DNA of 64,000 bases from Pseudomonas sp. S09G 359 (GCF_002843605.1 NZ_CP025263.1:2633501-2697500); one strand, 5' to 3'; counted from the stretch's first letter, positions 50,561-61,107 are shown. A program made the numbers and translations. The notes: generated by a model from the sequence alone, not told the origin.

Positions 50561-51735
50561 TGTTGTCCCAGGCGCGCCTCACGCTCTACTTGCCGCTGAC
50601 GTTTTTTGCCTTGCCCCTGGCGCTGAGCAACAACCTGTCGCAGCCGTTGGCGCTGCTGTTGTTGCTGCCGTTTGTGGTGTATGGGCTGCGCGGGTTGACC
50701 AGGGCGCTGCCGTTGCTGGCGCTGGTGGTGGCGTCGAGTGTGCTGCAGGTGCTGGTGAGCAGCGGCGCGAAAATTTCGCTGTATCAGTTCCTGCGTTCGG
50801 GCATTCCGTTTTTGTATTTTGTGCTGCTGTTGGCCGGGTACAGCCATGTGCTCGCCCATGTCGAAAAAATCGCCCGTGCTCACAGCCGCAATTATCGGCG
50901 CATCCTTGAGCGGGCCATCTATGTTTTTGCGCTCGGCCAGTTGTTGCAGGTCAGCCTCTACGGAGTGGGTATCGACCTGACCAACGCCGCCTCCAAGTCC
51001 AGCGACGAAGTGGGGCGGATCATGTTGTTCCCCACCAGCTCGGCGGTGTTGCTGTTTTTCTATGCCTGCTGCCAGCGCAAGATCGGCTTGATGCTGATTC
51101 TTGCGGTGACGCTGTTGGCGGCGGGCTCCAAGACCATCCTCGCAGCCATGGCGGTGATGATCCTGCTGTCGGCGATCACCCAGCGCAAGCTCAAGTCGCT
51201 CGCAGTGCTGGTGGTGGCCATCGGCGCGCTGGGCACGCTGACGTTCTATGCCAGCCCCTTGGCGGTGTCGCGCTTTGCCACCTACCTGTTCGAGGAGAAG
51301 GGCGAGGACGTGACCCGTGCATTCGAGATCGCCCATGCCAAGGAGTCGTTTCTCGACAACCCCGCCACCGTGTTCCTCGGCAATGGCCTGGCCAAGCAGC
51401 TGACCCCTGGCGTGCCGACCAATGACGAGCGTTGGTTCGAGAACTCCAAGTTCGATATCGAGAACGGCTACTGGGGCGTGACCGCCAAGCTGGGGGTCAT
51501 CGGTGTGGGGCTGTTCGGCCTGCTGTTCAGCGGCTTGCCGCGCAACCCGGTGTCGCTGGCGGTGGTGGCGATCCTGCTGATTTTCTCGTTCAAGACCAGC
51601 TACCAGTTCTTCACCACCTTTGATGGCAGCTATTTGCTGGTGTGGTCGATGTTCATCGGTTTGCTCAACAAAGCCGCGCCTGCACGCCAGGCGGCCCCTC
51701 TTACACATTTCTTATCAAGACAGGCTGGATCATGA
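50557..51735 (+). CDS. Wzy-like polysaccharide polymerase
   Basis: A 392-aa membrane protein with 10 or more helices and one large loop (about residues 255-325, ATYLFEEKGEDVTRAFEIAH onward) as in Wzy/O-antigen ligase proteins. Sequence conservation in this family is low, so the call rests on topology and on its place right after the flippase. ATG at 50557 overlaps the flippase stop. It would join repeat units at the periplasmic face. Confidence 0.8.
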   Translation: MMLSQARLTLYLPLTFFALPLALSNNLSQPLALLLLLPFVVYGLRGLTRALPLLALVVASSVLQVLVSSGAKISLYQFLRSGIPFLYFVLLLAGYSHVLAHVEKIARAHSRNYRRILERAIYVFALGQLLQVSLYGVGIDLTNAASKSSDEVGRIMLFPTSSAVLLFFYACCQRKIGLMLILAVTLLAAGSKTILAAMAVMILLSAITQRKLKSLAVLVVAIGALGTLTFYASPLAVSRFATYLFEEKGEDVTRAFEIAHAKESFLDNPATVFLGNGLAKQLTPGVPTNDERWFENSKFDIENGYWGVTAKLGVIGVGLFGLLFSGLPRNPVSLAVVAILLIFSFKTSYQFFTTFDGSYLLVWSMFIGLLNKAAPARQAAPLTHFLSRQAGS

Positions 51736-52895
51736 GCGCATCGGCACGCCCCGTCAGGGCCGGGATACTGACCTACCACTTCAGCGAGAACTTCGGCGCC
51801 GTACTGCAAGCCTATGCCTTGCAGCGCTGGCTGCAGCAGCAGGGCTTGCAGGTAAGCCTGATCAACTACCACCCGGCCTACGTGGAGGATGGCAGCGAGA
51901 TCCGCCAACTGTTCAACCCGCGCCAGCTCAAGGCCAACCTCAAGGCGCTGTACCTCAAGGCCCTGGCGTTGAAAACCCGGGTACTCGGGCCGAATGCCCA
52001 GTCGCGCCAGTTCCAGGCGTTCAAGGCACGCTTCCTGAATATCCAGGAACCGCGTTACGCCCACGCCGACCAGCTCAACCAGGCTGTCGCCGGCCAGCAG
52101 TTGCTGGTGGCGGGCAGTGACCAGATCTGGAACCCGTCGGGCCAGACCGGCCTGGACCCTGCGTATTTCCTGGCGTTTGACTGCGACAAGGCGATTCGAC
52201 GCATCTCCTACGCCGCCAGTTTCGGCAAGGAATACCTGGAGCCCGAATACCATGCCGAAGCCGAGGGCCTGCTCAAGCAGTTAGCGGCGATCAGCGTACG
52301 CGAGGAAAGTGGCGTGGGCATCGTGCAGCAGGTGGCAGGGCTGGCGGCCCAGTGCGTCCCCGACCCGACGCTGTTGCACCGCGACTATTCGGCGCTGCTC
52401 GCCACAGCCACTCAGACCCGCACCGGCCATGTGTTCTGCTACGCGCTGCGTACCGGCGTGGGCGTGCGCGAAGTGGCCCAGGCGCTGTCGCACCATGTGG
52501 CCGGGCCGATTGTCTCGCCCTACAACGCGCATCGGCGCTGGCGGCAGATCGGGCAGACCGTGCAGGTCGGCCCGCAGGATTGGCTCAAGCTGCTCAAGGA
52601 CAGCGCCTACGTGGTGACCAACTCGTTCCATGCCACGGTGTTCGCGATCATTTTCGAAAAGCCGTTCATTGCCGTGGGCCTGCCAGGCACCAAGGCCTCG
52701 CTGAACGCCCGCGTGCGCAACCTGCTGGAAAAGTTGCAACTGTCCCAGCGCTTCCTGCCGGCGGATAACGCCGACCAGGTGCAGGCCCTGATCGCCGCGC
52801 CTATCGACTGGGTGGCGGTGCGCGCCCGGCGCCAGGCGCTGCAGCAGGTGGGCGAGCGCTACCTGCTGGACCAGCTGGCGGCGCTGCAGCCATGA
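51732..52895 (+). CDS. Polysaccharide pyruvyl transferase family protein
   Basis: A 387-aa cytoplasmic transferase. Motifs: GILTYHFSENFGAVLQAYAL at the start, LLVAGSDQIWNP, YAASFGKE, ISVREESGVGIVQQV, CVPDPTLL and VTNSFHATVFAIIF. These match the CsaB/WcaK-like family that adds ketal pyruvate from phosphoenolpyruvate to a sugar. It predicts an acidic pyruvylated polymer, as in colanic acid. ATG at 51732 overlaps the polymerase stop. Confidence 0.88.
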   Translation: MSASARPVRAGILTYHFSENFGAVLQAYALQRWLQQQGLQVSLINYHPAYVEDGSEIRQLFNPRQLKANLKALYLKALALKTRVLGPNAQSRQFQAFKARFLNIQEPRYAHADQLNQAVAGQQLLVAGSDQIWNPSGQTGLDPAYFLAFDCDKAIRRISYAASFGKEYLEPEYHAEAEGLLKQLAAISVREESGVGIVQQVAGLAAQCVPDPTLLHRDYSALLATATQTRTGHVFCYALRTGVGVREVAQALSHHVAGPIVSPYNAHRRWRQIGQTVQVGPQDWLKLLKDSAYVVTNSFHATVFAIIFEKPFIAVGLPGTKASLNARVRNLLEKLQLSQRFLPADNADQVQALIAAPIDWVAVRARRQALQQVGERYLLDQLAALQP

Positions 52896-53443
52896 GCGAT
52901 TTCGCCCAACTCAAGTATGTCGACACCTTGCCCCGCAGCGACAAGGCGCGCCGCCTGTTGTGGAGCCTGGTCTATCAACTGCTGTTTCGCCCCACGCCGC
53001 GCTGGATGCTGCATGGCTGGCGGCGTTGGCTGCTGCGCTGCTTTGGCGCCAAGGTCGGCGTGGGCTGCCGGATTGCGCCCACGTGCAGCATCTGGGCGCC
53101 ATGGAACCTGCAGGTAGGTGACTACACCGCCATCGCCGATGGGGTCGACGTGTACGCCATGGCCAGGATCACCCTGGGCTCCAAAGTCACCATCAGCCAA
53201 CGCAGCTTCCTGTGCACCGGCACCCACGACACTCGCAGCCTGCTGCGGCCGTTGGTGACGCGGGAGATCGTGATCAAGGACCACGTATGGGTGGCCGCCG
53301 AGGCCTTTATCCATCCCGGTTGCGTGCTGGAGGAGGGCTGTGTGGTCGGCGCGCGTTCGGTGGTCACCTCGGACCTGGCGGCCTGGATGATCTGCGTCGG
53401 TGCGCCATGCCGCCCTTTAAAACCTCGAGACATCGCACTATGA
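52892..53443 (+). CDS. Hexapeptide-repeat acetyltransferase (WcaF/WcaB-like)
   Basis: A 183-aa left-handed beta-helix acyltransferase: repeats in VGVGCRIAPTCSIWAPWNLQ, VGDYTAIADGVDVYAM, IKDHVWVAAEAFIHPGCVLE and VVGARSVVTSDL, with the catalytic His likely in TGTHDTRS. It resembles colanic-acid WcaF and should O-acetylate a sugar of the repeat unit. Start overlaps the pyruvyl transferase stop by 4 bp. Confidence 0.88.
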   Translation: MSDFAQLKYVDTLPRSDKARRLLWSLVYQLLFRPTPRWMLHGWRRWLLRCFGAKVGVGCRIAPTCSIWAPWNLQVGDYTAIADGVDVYAMARITLGSKVTISQRSFLCTGTHDTRSLLRPLVTREIVIKDHVWVAAEAFIHPGCVLEEGCVVGARSVVTSDLAAWMICVGAPCRPLKPRDIAL

Positions 53444-54417
53444 AACAGGTGAAACGCATGATGGATAAGGCATGGAAGTTGATGTATTTCGTCAGCGAGT
53501 TCTTTCGCGACATGCTCAGGTTTATTCGCCACAACGGCTATTCGCCGTTGGAAAGCCGCAACAAGAAGCTGTTCTACAAGATCCTGATCGAAACCCACAC
53601 CGTGGAAAAAGGCCTGTCCCTCAAGGAGCCCAAGCCACTGTTCGGCAAGGACAAGATCAACGCCATCATCCATATGCTCAACGAGTACGACCGCAGCTAT
53701 TCGGCGCTGCCGCTGGAGATGGCCCTGGGTGCTTTCCAGGGCTACCTCGACCTGCACCGTACCTTGGGCATCAGCGATGATTTTGTATTTTACCTCGACG
53801 CCTACGTGGAGCACCTCAAGCGCGACGGCACTCTCGGCACGGGCGGCATCAAGCGCGCCGCGCCGTGGCTGGGCAACGGTGGGCTCGACGCCAAGGCGTT
53901 CCTGCAATCGCGCTCCAGTTGCCGCATGTTCCAGGCCGGCAAGATCGACCGCCACTTGCTGACCTCGCTGGTGGAACTGGCGCAGTCGTCACCGTCGCAG
54001 TGCAACCGCCAGTCGTCGCGGGTGCACGTGTATCAGGACCGCGCGGTGATCGCGCAATTGCTCGACCTGCAAGGCGGCTCGCGTGGGTTTGCGCAGTCGG
54101 TGGACAACCTGTTCGTGGTCACCTCGGAAGTCACCGCCTGGGGCGGCGCCGGCCAGCGCAACCAGCTGTATGTGGACGGCGCGCTGTTTTCCATGGGCCT
54201 GCTGTTGGCCTGCCATGCCAATGGCCTGGGCGCCTGCCCGCTGAACCTGGCGGTGCTCAATTCAGTCGAAAACAAGATCCGCAGCATTGGCGCCATTGCG
54301 GCCAGCGAGCGGTTGATCATGATGATCGCCGTGGGCCTGCCCCTGGAAAGCCACTTCCGCGCCGCGCGTTCACCGCGCCGGCTGACCACCGAAGTCCTGC
54401 AACTGCACGGTGGTTGA
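53440..54417 (+). CDS. Nitroreductase-family protein in the exopolysaccharide operon
   Basis: A 325-aa protein. The first 150 residues are a helical region without known motif; the rest matches the FMN-binding nitroreductase fold (FLQSRSSCRMFQAGKIDRHL, SPSQCNRQSSRVHVY, YVDGALFSMGLLLACHANGLGACPLN split, IMMIAVGLP). Cys residues of the SCR and ACP blocks replace the usual Arg-Ser. Such proteins occur next to pyruvyl transferases in some polysaccharide loci, with unknown role; reduction of a sugar intermediate or regulation by redox are guesses. ATGA overlap with the acetyltransferase. Confidence 0.82.
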   Translation: MKQVKRMMDKAWKLMYFVSEFFRDMLRFIRHNGYSPLESRNKKLFYKILIETHTVEKGLSLKEPKPLFGKDKINAIIHMLNEYDRSYSALPLEMALGAFQGYLDLHRTLGISDDFVFYLDAYVEHLKRDGTLGTGGIKRAAPWLGNGGLDAKAFLQSRSSCRMFQAGKIDRHLLTSLVELAQSSPSQCNRQSSRVHVYQDRAVIAQLLDLQGGSRGFAQSVDNLFVVTSEVTAWGGAGQRNQLYVDGALFSMGLLLACHANGLGACPLNLAVLNSVENKIRSIGAIAASERLIMMIAVGLPLESHFRAARSPRRLTTEVLQLHGG

Positions 54418-54418
54418 G

Positions 54419-55354
54419 ATGAAGCGTGAAACCGTCAGCGTGATCATCCTCACCTACAACGAAAGCCTGCACATCGCCCGGGCGATCGACTCGGTGCGCG
54501 CCTTCAGCGATGAAGTGCTGGTGGTGGACTCGTTCTCCAGCGACGACACCTGTGACATCGCCCGGCGCCACGGTGCGCTGGTGGTGCAGCACGCGTTCGT
54601 CAACCAGGCGAAGCAGTTCCAGTGGGCCCTGGACCATTTGCCGATTACCGGCAACTGGACGATGCGCCTGGACGCCGACGAAATCATCGAGGCCGACCTG
54701 GCTGCCGAAATCAATGCTCGGCTGCCGGGCCTGGCCGACGATATCAGCGGCATCAACTTCAAGCGCAAGCATATTTTCATGGGCCGCTGGGTGCGCCACG
54801 GCGGCCGTTACCCATTGCGAATGCTGCGGCTGTGGCGCACGGGGCTGGGGCGCATGGAAGACCGCTGGATGGACGAGCACATCTCGGTGGCGGAGGGCCG
54901 CACCATCACCCTGGAAGGCGGGTTTGCCGACCATAACCTGCACGACTTGACCTTCTTCACCCATAAACACAACGGGTACGCCACCCGCGAAGCGATCGAA
55001 GTGCTTAACGCGCGGCTGGGGCTGTTTGCGATTCGCGATGAACTGCATACGGGGCAGAGTTCGTTGCAGGCCAAGGTCAAGCGCCTGGTCAAGAACCGTT
55101 TGTACAACCGTGTGCCGTTCACCCTGAGTTCCACCGCCTATTTCCTCTGGCGCTACATCATCCAGCTGGGGTTTCTCGATGGCCGCAGCGGCCTGGTCTA
55201 TCACCTGCTCCAGGGCTATTGGTACCGCTTCCTGGTGGGCGCCAAGGTACTGGAGCTGGAAACCGCAATTGCGCATTTAAACGATAAGGAAGCCATTGTC
55301 CGGGAACTTTCAAAGTTGACCGGGCATAACTTGAACCTGCCCACACCGAAGTAA
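54419..55354 (+). CDS. Family 2 glycosyltransferase
   Basis: A 311-aa cytoplasmic enzyme of the WaaE/KdtX-like GT2 group. Nucleotide-sugar site [21 protein letters not shown] with first acidic residues in [12 protein letters not shown], and the metal-binding DxD in MRLDADEII; later DRWMDEHI resembles the catalytic ED region. It adds a hexose to the lipid-linked repeat unit. Starts 1 bp after the nitroreductase-like stop; followed by a hairpin at 55371. Confidence 0.9.
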   Translation: MKRETVSVIILTYNESLHIARAIDSVRAFSDEVLVVDSFSSDDTCDIARRHGALVVQHAFVNQAKQFQWALDHLPITGNWTMRLDADEIIEADLAAEINARLPGLADDISGINFKRKHIFMGRWVRHGGRYPLRMLRLWRTGLGRMEDRWMDEHISVAEGRTITLEGGFADHNLHDLTFFTHKHNGYATREAIEVLNARLGLFAIRDELHTGQSSLQAKVKRLVKNRLYNRVPFTLSSTAYFLWRYIIQLGFLDGRSGLVYHLLQGYWYRFLVGAKVLELETAIAHLNDKEAIVRELSKLTGHNLNLPTPK

Positions 55355-55370
55355 CCGAGCGTTTTAACAA

Positions 55371-55388
55371 ACACCCAAGTTTGGGTGT
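55371..55388 (+). terminator. Small hairpin between glycosyltransferase and gmd
   Basis: ACACCCAA-GT-TTGGGTGT inverted repeat, 8-bp stem with a 2-nt or (more likely) 4-nt loop. No T-run follows, so it is more likely a partial terminator or processing site inside the operon. Confidence 0.4.
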
Positions 55389-55422
55389 CGGCCTTCGCTC
55401 GCCTATCAATTGGGAGACTGAC

Positions 55423-56544
55423 ATGAACAAAGTTGCGCTCATCACCGGAATCACCGGTCAGGATGGCTCGTACCTGGCGGAACTATTGCTGGAAAAAGGC
55501 TATACCGTGCACGGCCTCAAGCGACGTTCGTCGTCGTTCAATACCCAGCGCATCGATCATATTTACCAGGACCCTCAAGCCCTGCATAAAAACCTGATCC
55601 TGCACTATGGCGACCTGGCGGACTCGTCGAACCTGACACGCATCATCCAGCAGATCCAGCCCGACGAAATCTATAACCTCGGCGCCCAGTCCCACGTCGC
55701 CGTGAGCTTTGACTCGCCGGAATACACCGCCGATGTGGATGCCCTGGGCACCTTGCGCATCCTCGAGGCGATTCGCCTGCTCGGCCTGGAAAAAAAGACC
55801 CGCTTCTACCAGGCCTCGACCTCCGAGCTGTACGGGCTGGTGCAGGAAACCCCGCAGAAAGAAACCACGCCGTTCTACCCGCGCTCGCCCTATGCGGTGG
55901 CCAAGCTGTATGCCTACTGGATCACCGTAAATTTTCGCGAGGCCTATGGGCTGTACGCGTGTAACGGCATCCTGTTCAACCACGAGTCGCCGCGGCGTGG
56001 TGAAACCTTCGTGACCCGCAAGATCACCCGCGCGCTGACCAATATCGCCCTGGGCCTGGAACAGTGCTTGTACATGGGCAACATGGACGCGCTGCGCGAC
56101 TGGGGTCACGCCAAGGACTACGTGCGCATGCAGTGGATGATGCTGCAACAGGAGGTGCCCGAGGACTTTGTGATCGCCACCGGCGTGCAGTATTCGGTGC
56201 GTGAGTTCATTTGCTGGTCGGCGGCGGAACTGGGGGTGCGCTTGCGCTTCGAAGGCGCGGGCGTGGACGAAGTGGCGGTGGTCGAGCAGGTAGACGGCGA
56301 CCTGGCGCCGGGCATCCTGGTGGGGGATGTGATTGTGCGCGTCGACCCGCGCTACTTCCGCCCGGCGGAGGTGGAAACCTTGCTTGGCGACCCGGCCAAG
56401 GCCAAGCGCATCCTCGGCTGGGTGCCTGAGATCAGTGCACAGCAAATGTGTGCGGAGATGGTGCGCGAAGACCTGAAAGTCGCCCAGCGCCACGCCTTGT
56501 TGCGCCTGCACGGGCATGACGCGCCGATCGCCGTGGAGAACTGA
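55423..56544 (+). CDS. gmd: GDP-mannose 4,6-dehydratase
   Basis: A 373-aa NADP-dependent enzyme making GDP-4-keto-6-deoxymannose. Motifs: [20 protein letters not shown] at the N-terminus, catalytic Ser/Glu in ASTSELYG, the YxxxK pair in [10 protein letters not shown], and [17 protein letters not shown]. Start at 55423 with GGGAGA upstream. With fcl it supplies GDP-L-fucose for the polymer. Confidence 0.96.
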   Translation: MNKVALITGITGQDGSYLAELLLEKGYTVHGLKRRSSSFNTQRIDHIYQDPQALHKNLILHYGDLADSSNLTRIIQQIQPDEIYNLGAQSHVAVSFDSPEYTADVDALGTLRILEAIRLLGLEKKTRFYQASTSELYGLVQETPQKETTPFYPRSPYAVAKLYAYWITVNFREAYGLYACNGILFNHESPRRGETFVTRKITRALTNIALGLEQCLYMGNMDALRDWGHAKDYVRMQWMMLQQEVPEDFVIATGVQYSVREFICWSAAELGVRLRFEGAGVDEVAVVEQVDGDLAPGILVGDVIVRVDPRYFRPAEVETLLGDPAKAKRILGWVPEISAQQMCAEMVREDLKVAQRHALLRLHGHDAPIAVEN

Positions 56545-56546
56545 GC

Positions 56547-57524
56547 ATGGCACGCGATCTTGATGCACGGATCTTTGTCGCCGGCCATCGTGGCATGGTG
56601 GGTTCCGCGATTGTGCGGCGGTTGTGGGCGCTGGGGTATACGCAGATTCTCACGGCCGGCCGCGATGAACTGGACCTGCTCGACCCGGCGGCGGTGCAGG
56701 CGTACTTCGCCAGGCACCGGGTGGGCCAGGTGTACCTGGCGGCGGCCAAGGTCGGCGGGATTCACGCCAACGCGACTTACCCGGCCGACTTCATCTACCA
56801 GAACCTGATGATCCAGGCCAATGTGATCCATGCCGCCCATAGCCACGACGTGCAGAAGCTGTTGTTTCTCGGCTCATCGTGTATCTACCCGGTGCATGCG
56901 CCGCAGCCGATGATCGAGGCAGTGTTGTTGGACGGCGCGCTGGAGCCGACGAACGAACCCTATGCGGTGGCCAAGATCGCTGGCATCAAGTTGTGCGAGA
57001 GCTACAACCGCCAGCACGGCCGTGATTATCGCAGCGTGATGCCCACCAACCTGTACGGGCCTGGCGATAACTATCACCCGGAAAACAGCCATGTGATCGC
57101 GGCCTTGCTGCGCCGCTTTCACGAGGCGACGCAGCGCGGTGACGACGAGGTGGTGATCTGGGGCAGCGGACGGCCCCGGCGTGAGTTCCTGCACGTGGAT
57201 GACATGGCGGCGGCCAGCGTGCATGTGATGGAAATCAGCCAGGAGCGCTATCGCGAGCAGACCCAGCCGATGTGCTCGCACTTGAACGTCGGCACGGGGG
57301 TCGATTGCACTATCGCCGAGCTGGCCCAGGCGCTGGTGCGGGTCACCGGTTTCAACGGGCGCTTGCGCTTCGATGCCGGTAAACCCGACGGCGCGCCGCG
57401 CAAGCTACTGGATGTGAGCCGCATCAATGCCCTGGGCTGGGAAGCCTATGTGCCGCTTGAGGAAGGCCTGCGCGATGCCTATAACGCCTATCTCGCCGCC
57501 CTCGAACAGCCTCGGGGCCAGTGA
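56547..57524 (+). CDS. fcl: GDP-L-fucose synthase
   Basis: A 325-aa epimerase/reductase (WcaG) that finishes GDP-L-fucose. NADP site [17 protein letters not shown], catalytic Ser in GSSCIYP, YxxxK in [16 protein letters not shown], and [14 protein letters not shown] at the end. 2 bp after gmd; last base shared with the start of the next gene. Confidence 0.96.
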   Translation: MARDLDARIFVAGHRGMVGSAIVRRLWALGYTQILTAGRDELDLLDPAAVQAYFARHRVGQVYLAAAKVGGIHANATYPADFIYQNLMIQANVIHAAHSHDVQKLLFLGSSCIYPVHAPQPMIEAVLLDGALEPTNEPYAVAKIAGIKLCESYNRQHGRDYRSVMPTNLYGPGDNYHPENSHVIAALLRRFHEATQRGDDEVVIWGSGRPRREFLHVDDMAAASVHVMEISQERYREQTQPMCSHLNVGTGVDCTIAELAQALVRVTGFNGRLRFDAGKPDGAPRKLLDVSRINALGWEAYVPLEEGLRDAYNAYLAALEQPRGQ

Positions 57525-58732
57525 TGAAGATCCTTCTGTATGGCATCAACTACAGCCCGGAACTCACTGGCATCGGCAAGTACAGCGGTGAGCAGGCGCG
57601 CTGGATGGCGGGCCAGGGCCATGAAGTGCGCGTGGTGACGGCCCCGCCGTATTACCCGCAGTGGCAGGTGGGCGAGGGCTATTCGGCGTGGCGTTTTTGC
57701 ACCGAGCAGGATGCCGGCGTGACGGTGATTCGTTGCCCGCTGTATGTGCCGCGCCAGCCCACCGGGTTGACGCGTTTGTTGCACCTGGCGAGCTTCTCTG
57801 CCAGCTCGATGCTGGCGGTATTGGCGCAACTGCGCTGGAAGCCGGACCTGGTGATCCTGGTGGTGCCCACGTTGTTTTGTGCGCCCCAGGCGCTGTTGCT
57901 GGCCAAGCTCAGTGGTGCGCGCTCGGTGCTGCATATCCAGGATTACGAGGTGGATGCGATGTTCGGCCTCGGTATCGGTGGCGGTTCGCTGTTGCGCCGC
58001 GTGGCGTTTGGCATCGAGCGCTGGCTGTTGCGGCGCTTTGACCGGGTCTCGACGATTTCCACCGGCATGCTCGACAAGGCCCGTGGCAAAGGGGTTCTTG
58101 GCAAGCGGCTGGTGTTCTTTCCGAACTGGTCGGAGACCGCGCGTTTTCGCCAGGTATCGCGCAGTCGCGCACTGTTGGAGCGCCTCGGCGTAGCCCCCGG
58201 CACACGGGTGTTGTTGTACGCCGGCAACATTGGTGAAAAGCAGGGCCTGGAGCTGATCCTCGAGGCCGCACAGGCCCATGCCGAGCGTGCGGACCTGGTA
58301 TTTCTGATCGTCGGGCAGGGCACCGGCAAGGCGCGCTTGCTCGAGCGTGTAGAGCATGCCGGCCTGCGCAATGTGCTGTTTGCGCCGTTGCAAGCCTATG
58401 ACGCTTTACCGGCACTGCTGGCCTCGGCCGACGCGCACCTGGTGATCCAGAAACGCGGGGTGGCCGACGCGGTATTGCCCTCCAAGCTCACCAATATCCT
58501 GGCGGTGGGCGGCAACGCCATCATCACCGCCGACCCCGGCACCACCCTCGGCCGCCTGTGCGAGGAACACCCGGGCATTGCGGTGTTGATTGAGCCGGAG
58601 TCGGTCGCGGCCCTGAACGCGGGGATCGAGCGGGTGTTGGCATTGCCGCCGCGCAATGAAGTGGCGTTGAACTACGCCAAGGAGTTCCTCGACAAGGAAC
58701 GCATTCTGCAACGTTTTCTGGCACAGGTTTGA
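57524..58732 (+). CDS. wcaI: WcaI-like family 4 glycosyltransferase
   Basis: A 402-aa GT-B enzyme very like the colanic-acid fucosyltransferase WcaI (KILLYGINYSPELTGIGKYS, VTAPPYYPQWQV, SVLHIQDYEVDAMFGL, VFFPNWSE, VLLYAGNIGEKQGLE, QKRGVADAVLPSKLTNIL). ATG at 57524 overlaps the fcl stop by 1 nt. It probably transfers fucose. Confidence 0.9.
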   Translation: MKILLYGINYSPELTGIGKYSGEQARWMAGQGHEVRVVTAPPYYPQWQVGEGYSAWRFCTEQDAGVTVIRCPLYVPRQPTGLTRLLHLASFSASSMLAVLAQLRWKPDLVILVVPTLFCAPQALLLAKLSGARSVLHIQDYEVDAMFGLGIGGGSLLRRVAFGIERWLLRRFDRVSTISTGMLDKARGKGVLGKRLVFFPNWSETARFRQVSRSRALLERLGVAPGTRVLLYAGNIGEKQGLELILEAAQAHAERADLVFLIVGQGTGKARLLERVEHAGLRNVLFAPLQAYDALPALLASADAHLVIQKRGVADAVLPSKLTNILAVGGNAIITADPGTTLGRLCEEHPGIAVLIEPESVAALNAGIERVLALPPRNEVALNYAKEFLDKERILQRFLAQV

Positions 58733-58737
58733 CGGGT

Positions 58738-59196
58738 ATGTGGCTTGATTCACCGACCTTCACGACGGTCGTCGCGTCGACGCCACTGGTGGCGATCGAC
58801 TTGGTAGTAACAAACAGCCGGGGCGATGCCTTGCTGGGCCTGCGGGTCAACCGGCCGGCCTATGGCTTCTGGTTCGTGCCCGGCGGGCGTATCCAGAAAA
58901 ACGAACGCCTGGACAGCGCATTCCGGCGCATCACCCATGACGAACTGGGGCGCAGCTTTGAGCGGGCCCAGGCGCGGCTTCTGGGGGTGTTCGAGCACTT
59001 TTACGATGACAGCGTGTTTGCCAACGCAGGGTCCGGGCCGGACACCCATTACGTGGTGCTCAGCTACTGCCTGGAACTGGCCGATGACGAAACCCTGCAG
59101 CCGCCCACGGAGCAGCATCAGCAATACCGCTGGTGGCCCCAGGACGAACTGCGCTTCAGCTCGCGGGTGCATGAACACACCCGTGCCTATTTCTGA
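58738..59196 (+). CDS. gmm: GDP-mannose mannosyl hydrolase (Nudix)
   Basis: A 152-aa Nudix-type enzyme that splits GDP-mannose to mannose and GDP and so balances GDP-sugar supply. The modified Nudix box reads [17 protein letters not shown] then THDELG, lacking one Glu of the normal box as is usual for this family; FWFVPGG precedes it. ATG at 58738 follows GACGGG. Same neighbour order (gmd, fcl, gmm, wcaI, manC) as in colanic acid loci, in slightly different sequence. Confidence 0.92.
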   Translation: MWLDSPTFTTVVASTPLVAIDLVVTNSRGDALLGLRVNRPAYGFWFVPGGRIQKNERLDSAFRRITHDELGRSFERAQARLLGVFEHFYDDSVFANAGSGPDTHYVVLSYCLELADDETLQPPTEQHQQYRWWPQDELRFSSRVHEHTRAYF

Positions 59197-59219
59197 ATCT
59201 CTCTCCCGAGGATGTTCTC

Positions 59220-60629
59220 ATGTTATTACCGGTGATCATGGCGGGAGGTTCGGGGTCGCGCCTGTGGCCGCTCTCGCGGCAGTTGAACCCGAAGCAGTTC
59301 CTGCGTCTGACCGATGCGCAGCTGTCGATGCTGCAACAGACCATCACGCGGCTAACGGGGGCCAACGTCGCCTTGCCGCAGTTGATCTGCAATGAACAGC
59401 ACCGTTTCCTGGTGGCCGAGCAATTACGCCAGTTGGGCATGGAGCACGCGAGCATCCTGCTTGAACCGACTGGGCGTAACACCGCGCCGGCCATTGCGTT
59501 GGCAGCGTGCAAGGCGGTGGCTGAGTCCCACGATCCGATCCTGCTGGTGTTGGCGGCGGACCACCTGATCGAGGATATTCCGGCGTTTCATGCCAGCCTG
59601 GAAGTGGCGCTGCCGCAGGCGCTTGACGGCAAACTGGTGACCTTCGGCATCACCCCTACCAGCGCCCACACCGGCTACGGCTATATCGAGCAGGGCGCGG
59701 CGGTGGGCGAGGGCGCTTACCGGGTCAAGCGCTTTGTCGAAAAGCCGGATGCCGCTACTGCTGCGCAGTATGTGGCCAGCGGTGCGTATTACTGGAACAG
59801 TGGCATGTTCATGTTCCGCGCCAGCCGTTACCTGGAAGAGCTGGAACGCTACCAGCCGGCTATCCTCGAAGCCTGCCGCGTGGCGTTGGAAGGAGGGAGC
59901 CAGGACCTGCCGTTTACCCGCGTGCACGCCGCTACCTTCGCCGCGTGCCCGGACGATTCCATCGACTACGCCGTGATGGAAAAAACCGACGACGCGGTGA
60001 TGGTGCCGTTGCAGGCGGGCTGGAGTGATATCGGTTCCTGGTCGGCCCTGTGGGAGGCCAGCGAAAAAGATGGCAGCGGCAACGTGATACGCGGTGATGG
60101 GCTGGCACTGGACACGCAAAACACCTACGTACACGCCGACAGCCGGCTGGTGGCCACGGTGGGGGTGCAGGACTTGATCATTGTCGAAACCAAGGACGCG
60201 GTGCTGGTCGCGCACAAGGACCAGGTACAGCAGGTCAAGGGCATCGTCGACCAACTCAAGCAAGCCGGGCGTCATGAACACCTCAACCACCGCGAAGTTT
60301 ACCGGCCGTGGGGCATGTACGACTCGGTGGACAACGGCCAGCGCTACCAGGTCAAGCGCATCACGGTGAAGCCGGGGGCCAAGTTGTCGGTGCAGATGCA
60401 TCACCATCGTGCCGAGCATTGGATCGTGGTCAGCGGCACGGCGCGGGTTACCAATGGCGAGCAGACTTACCTGGTGTCGGAAAACCAGTCGACCTATATC
60501 CCCATCGGCCAGGTGCACGCCCTGGAAAACCCCGGCGTGATCGCGCTGGAATTGATTGAAGTGCAATCAGGCTCTTATCTGGGCGAGGACGACATTGTAC
60601 GGTTTGAAGACAAGTACGGCAGGGCCTGA
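59220..60629 (+). CDS. manC: Mannose-1-phosphate guanylyltransferase/mannose-6-phosphate isomerase
   Basis: A 469-aa two-domain enzyme. N-terminal GTP:mannose-1-P guanylyltransferase ([40 protein letters not shown]) and C-terminal type II isomerase cupin ([41 protein letters not shown]). It makes GDP-mannose for Gmd. AlgA/PslB of Pseudomonas share this layout, so context decides the name. Confidence 0.94.
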   Translation: MLLPVIMAGGSGSRLWPLSRQLNPKQFLRLTDAQLSMLQQTITRLTGANVALPQLICNEQHRFLVAEQLRQLGMEHASILLEPTGRNTAPAIALAACKAVAESHDPILLVLAADHLIEDIPAFHASLEVALPQALDGKLVTFGITPTSAHTGYGYIEQGAAVGEGAYRVKRFVEKPDAATAAQYVASGAYYWNSGMFMFRASRYLEELERYQPAILEACRVALEGGSQDLPFTRVHAATFAACPDDSIDYAVMEKTDDAVMVPLQAGWSDIGSWSALWEASEKDGSGNVIRGDGLALDTQNTYVHADSRLVATVGVQDLIIVETKDAVLVAHKDQVQQVKGIVDQLKQAGRHEHLNHREVYRPWGMYDSVDNGQRYQVKRITVKPGAKLSVQMHHHRAEHWIVVSGTARVTNGEQTYLVSENQSTYIPIGQVHALENPGVIALELIEVQSGSYLGEDDIVRFEDKYGRA

Positions 60630-60808
60630 AGTTTCCGACAATTAATAACATTTTAAATAACGTCGATGGGTTCAATGCGGTGAGGGCCGGGCGCTTCGCC
60701 GGGAAAACGTTATTTTCAACTAAGCGGGTTATAAGTTATCCGTCTGGTGCGCTGTTTAGTTGAATGGCACTATCGGTTTGCCTACTCACTGACGATAAGG
60801 AGTCTGAG

Positions 60809-61048
60809 ATGAGATTACCACTGGCTATTATTGTGTTCAGTGTCTTGAGCACATCGGCGTCGGCCGCCGAGTTGCCGTTGTGGCTCGATACCACCGTGGC
60901 GGGTTCTGTGACGGTAGGCGAAACCCTGCTGGTCGCCAGTGCCCTTGTTGCCGGTGTTGCCGCTGCTTCCAATAGTGGCGGCAGCTCCAATGGCGGCACC
61001 ACTACGGGTACCACCGGCACTACCGGTACCACGGGTACCAGCAACTAA
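60809..61048 (+). CDS. yjbE: YjbE-like small secreted Gly/Thr-rich protein
   Basis: A 79-aa exported protein. ATG at 60809 follows AAGGAGT; signal peptide LAIIVFSVLSTSASAAE; a short hydrophobic mid-part (TLLVASALVAGVAAASNSGG) and a low-complexity tail of GTT repeats. It matches the size and style of E. coli YjbE, a small product made in large amount from the first gene of the yjbEFGH exopolysaccharide operon. The 179-bp gap upstream (60630-60808) holds no gene; a strong terminator follows. Confidence 0.82.
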   Translation: MRLPLAIIVFSVLSTSASAAELPLWLDTTVAGSVTVGETLLVASALVAGVAAASNSGGSSNGGTTTGTTGTTGTTGTSN

Positions 61049-61070
61049 GTTGTCAACCTTCCGCTTTTAA

Positions 61071-61107
61071 GGCCGCTTGGAATCCCCGCCCAAGTGGTCT
61101 TTTTTTC
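61071..61107 (+). terminator. Intrinsic terminator between yjbE and wza
   Basis: GGCCGCTTGG (61071) pairs with CCAAGTGGTC (61090-61099) with two G-U pairs, 9-nt loop, followed at once by seven T. Lies 23 bp after the yjbE stop and 31 bp before the wza start, so it likely attenuates the operon. Confidence 0.82.

Noticed and set aside
50407..51708. Minus-strand open frame of 433 codons over the polymerase gene
   Set aside because: Same pattern of high-G+C antisense shadow; the plus-strand frame has membrane helices and coupled start and stop.
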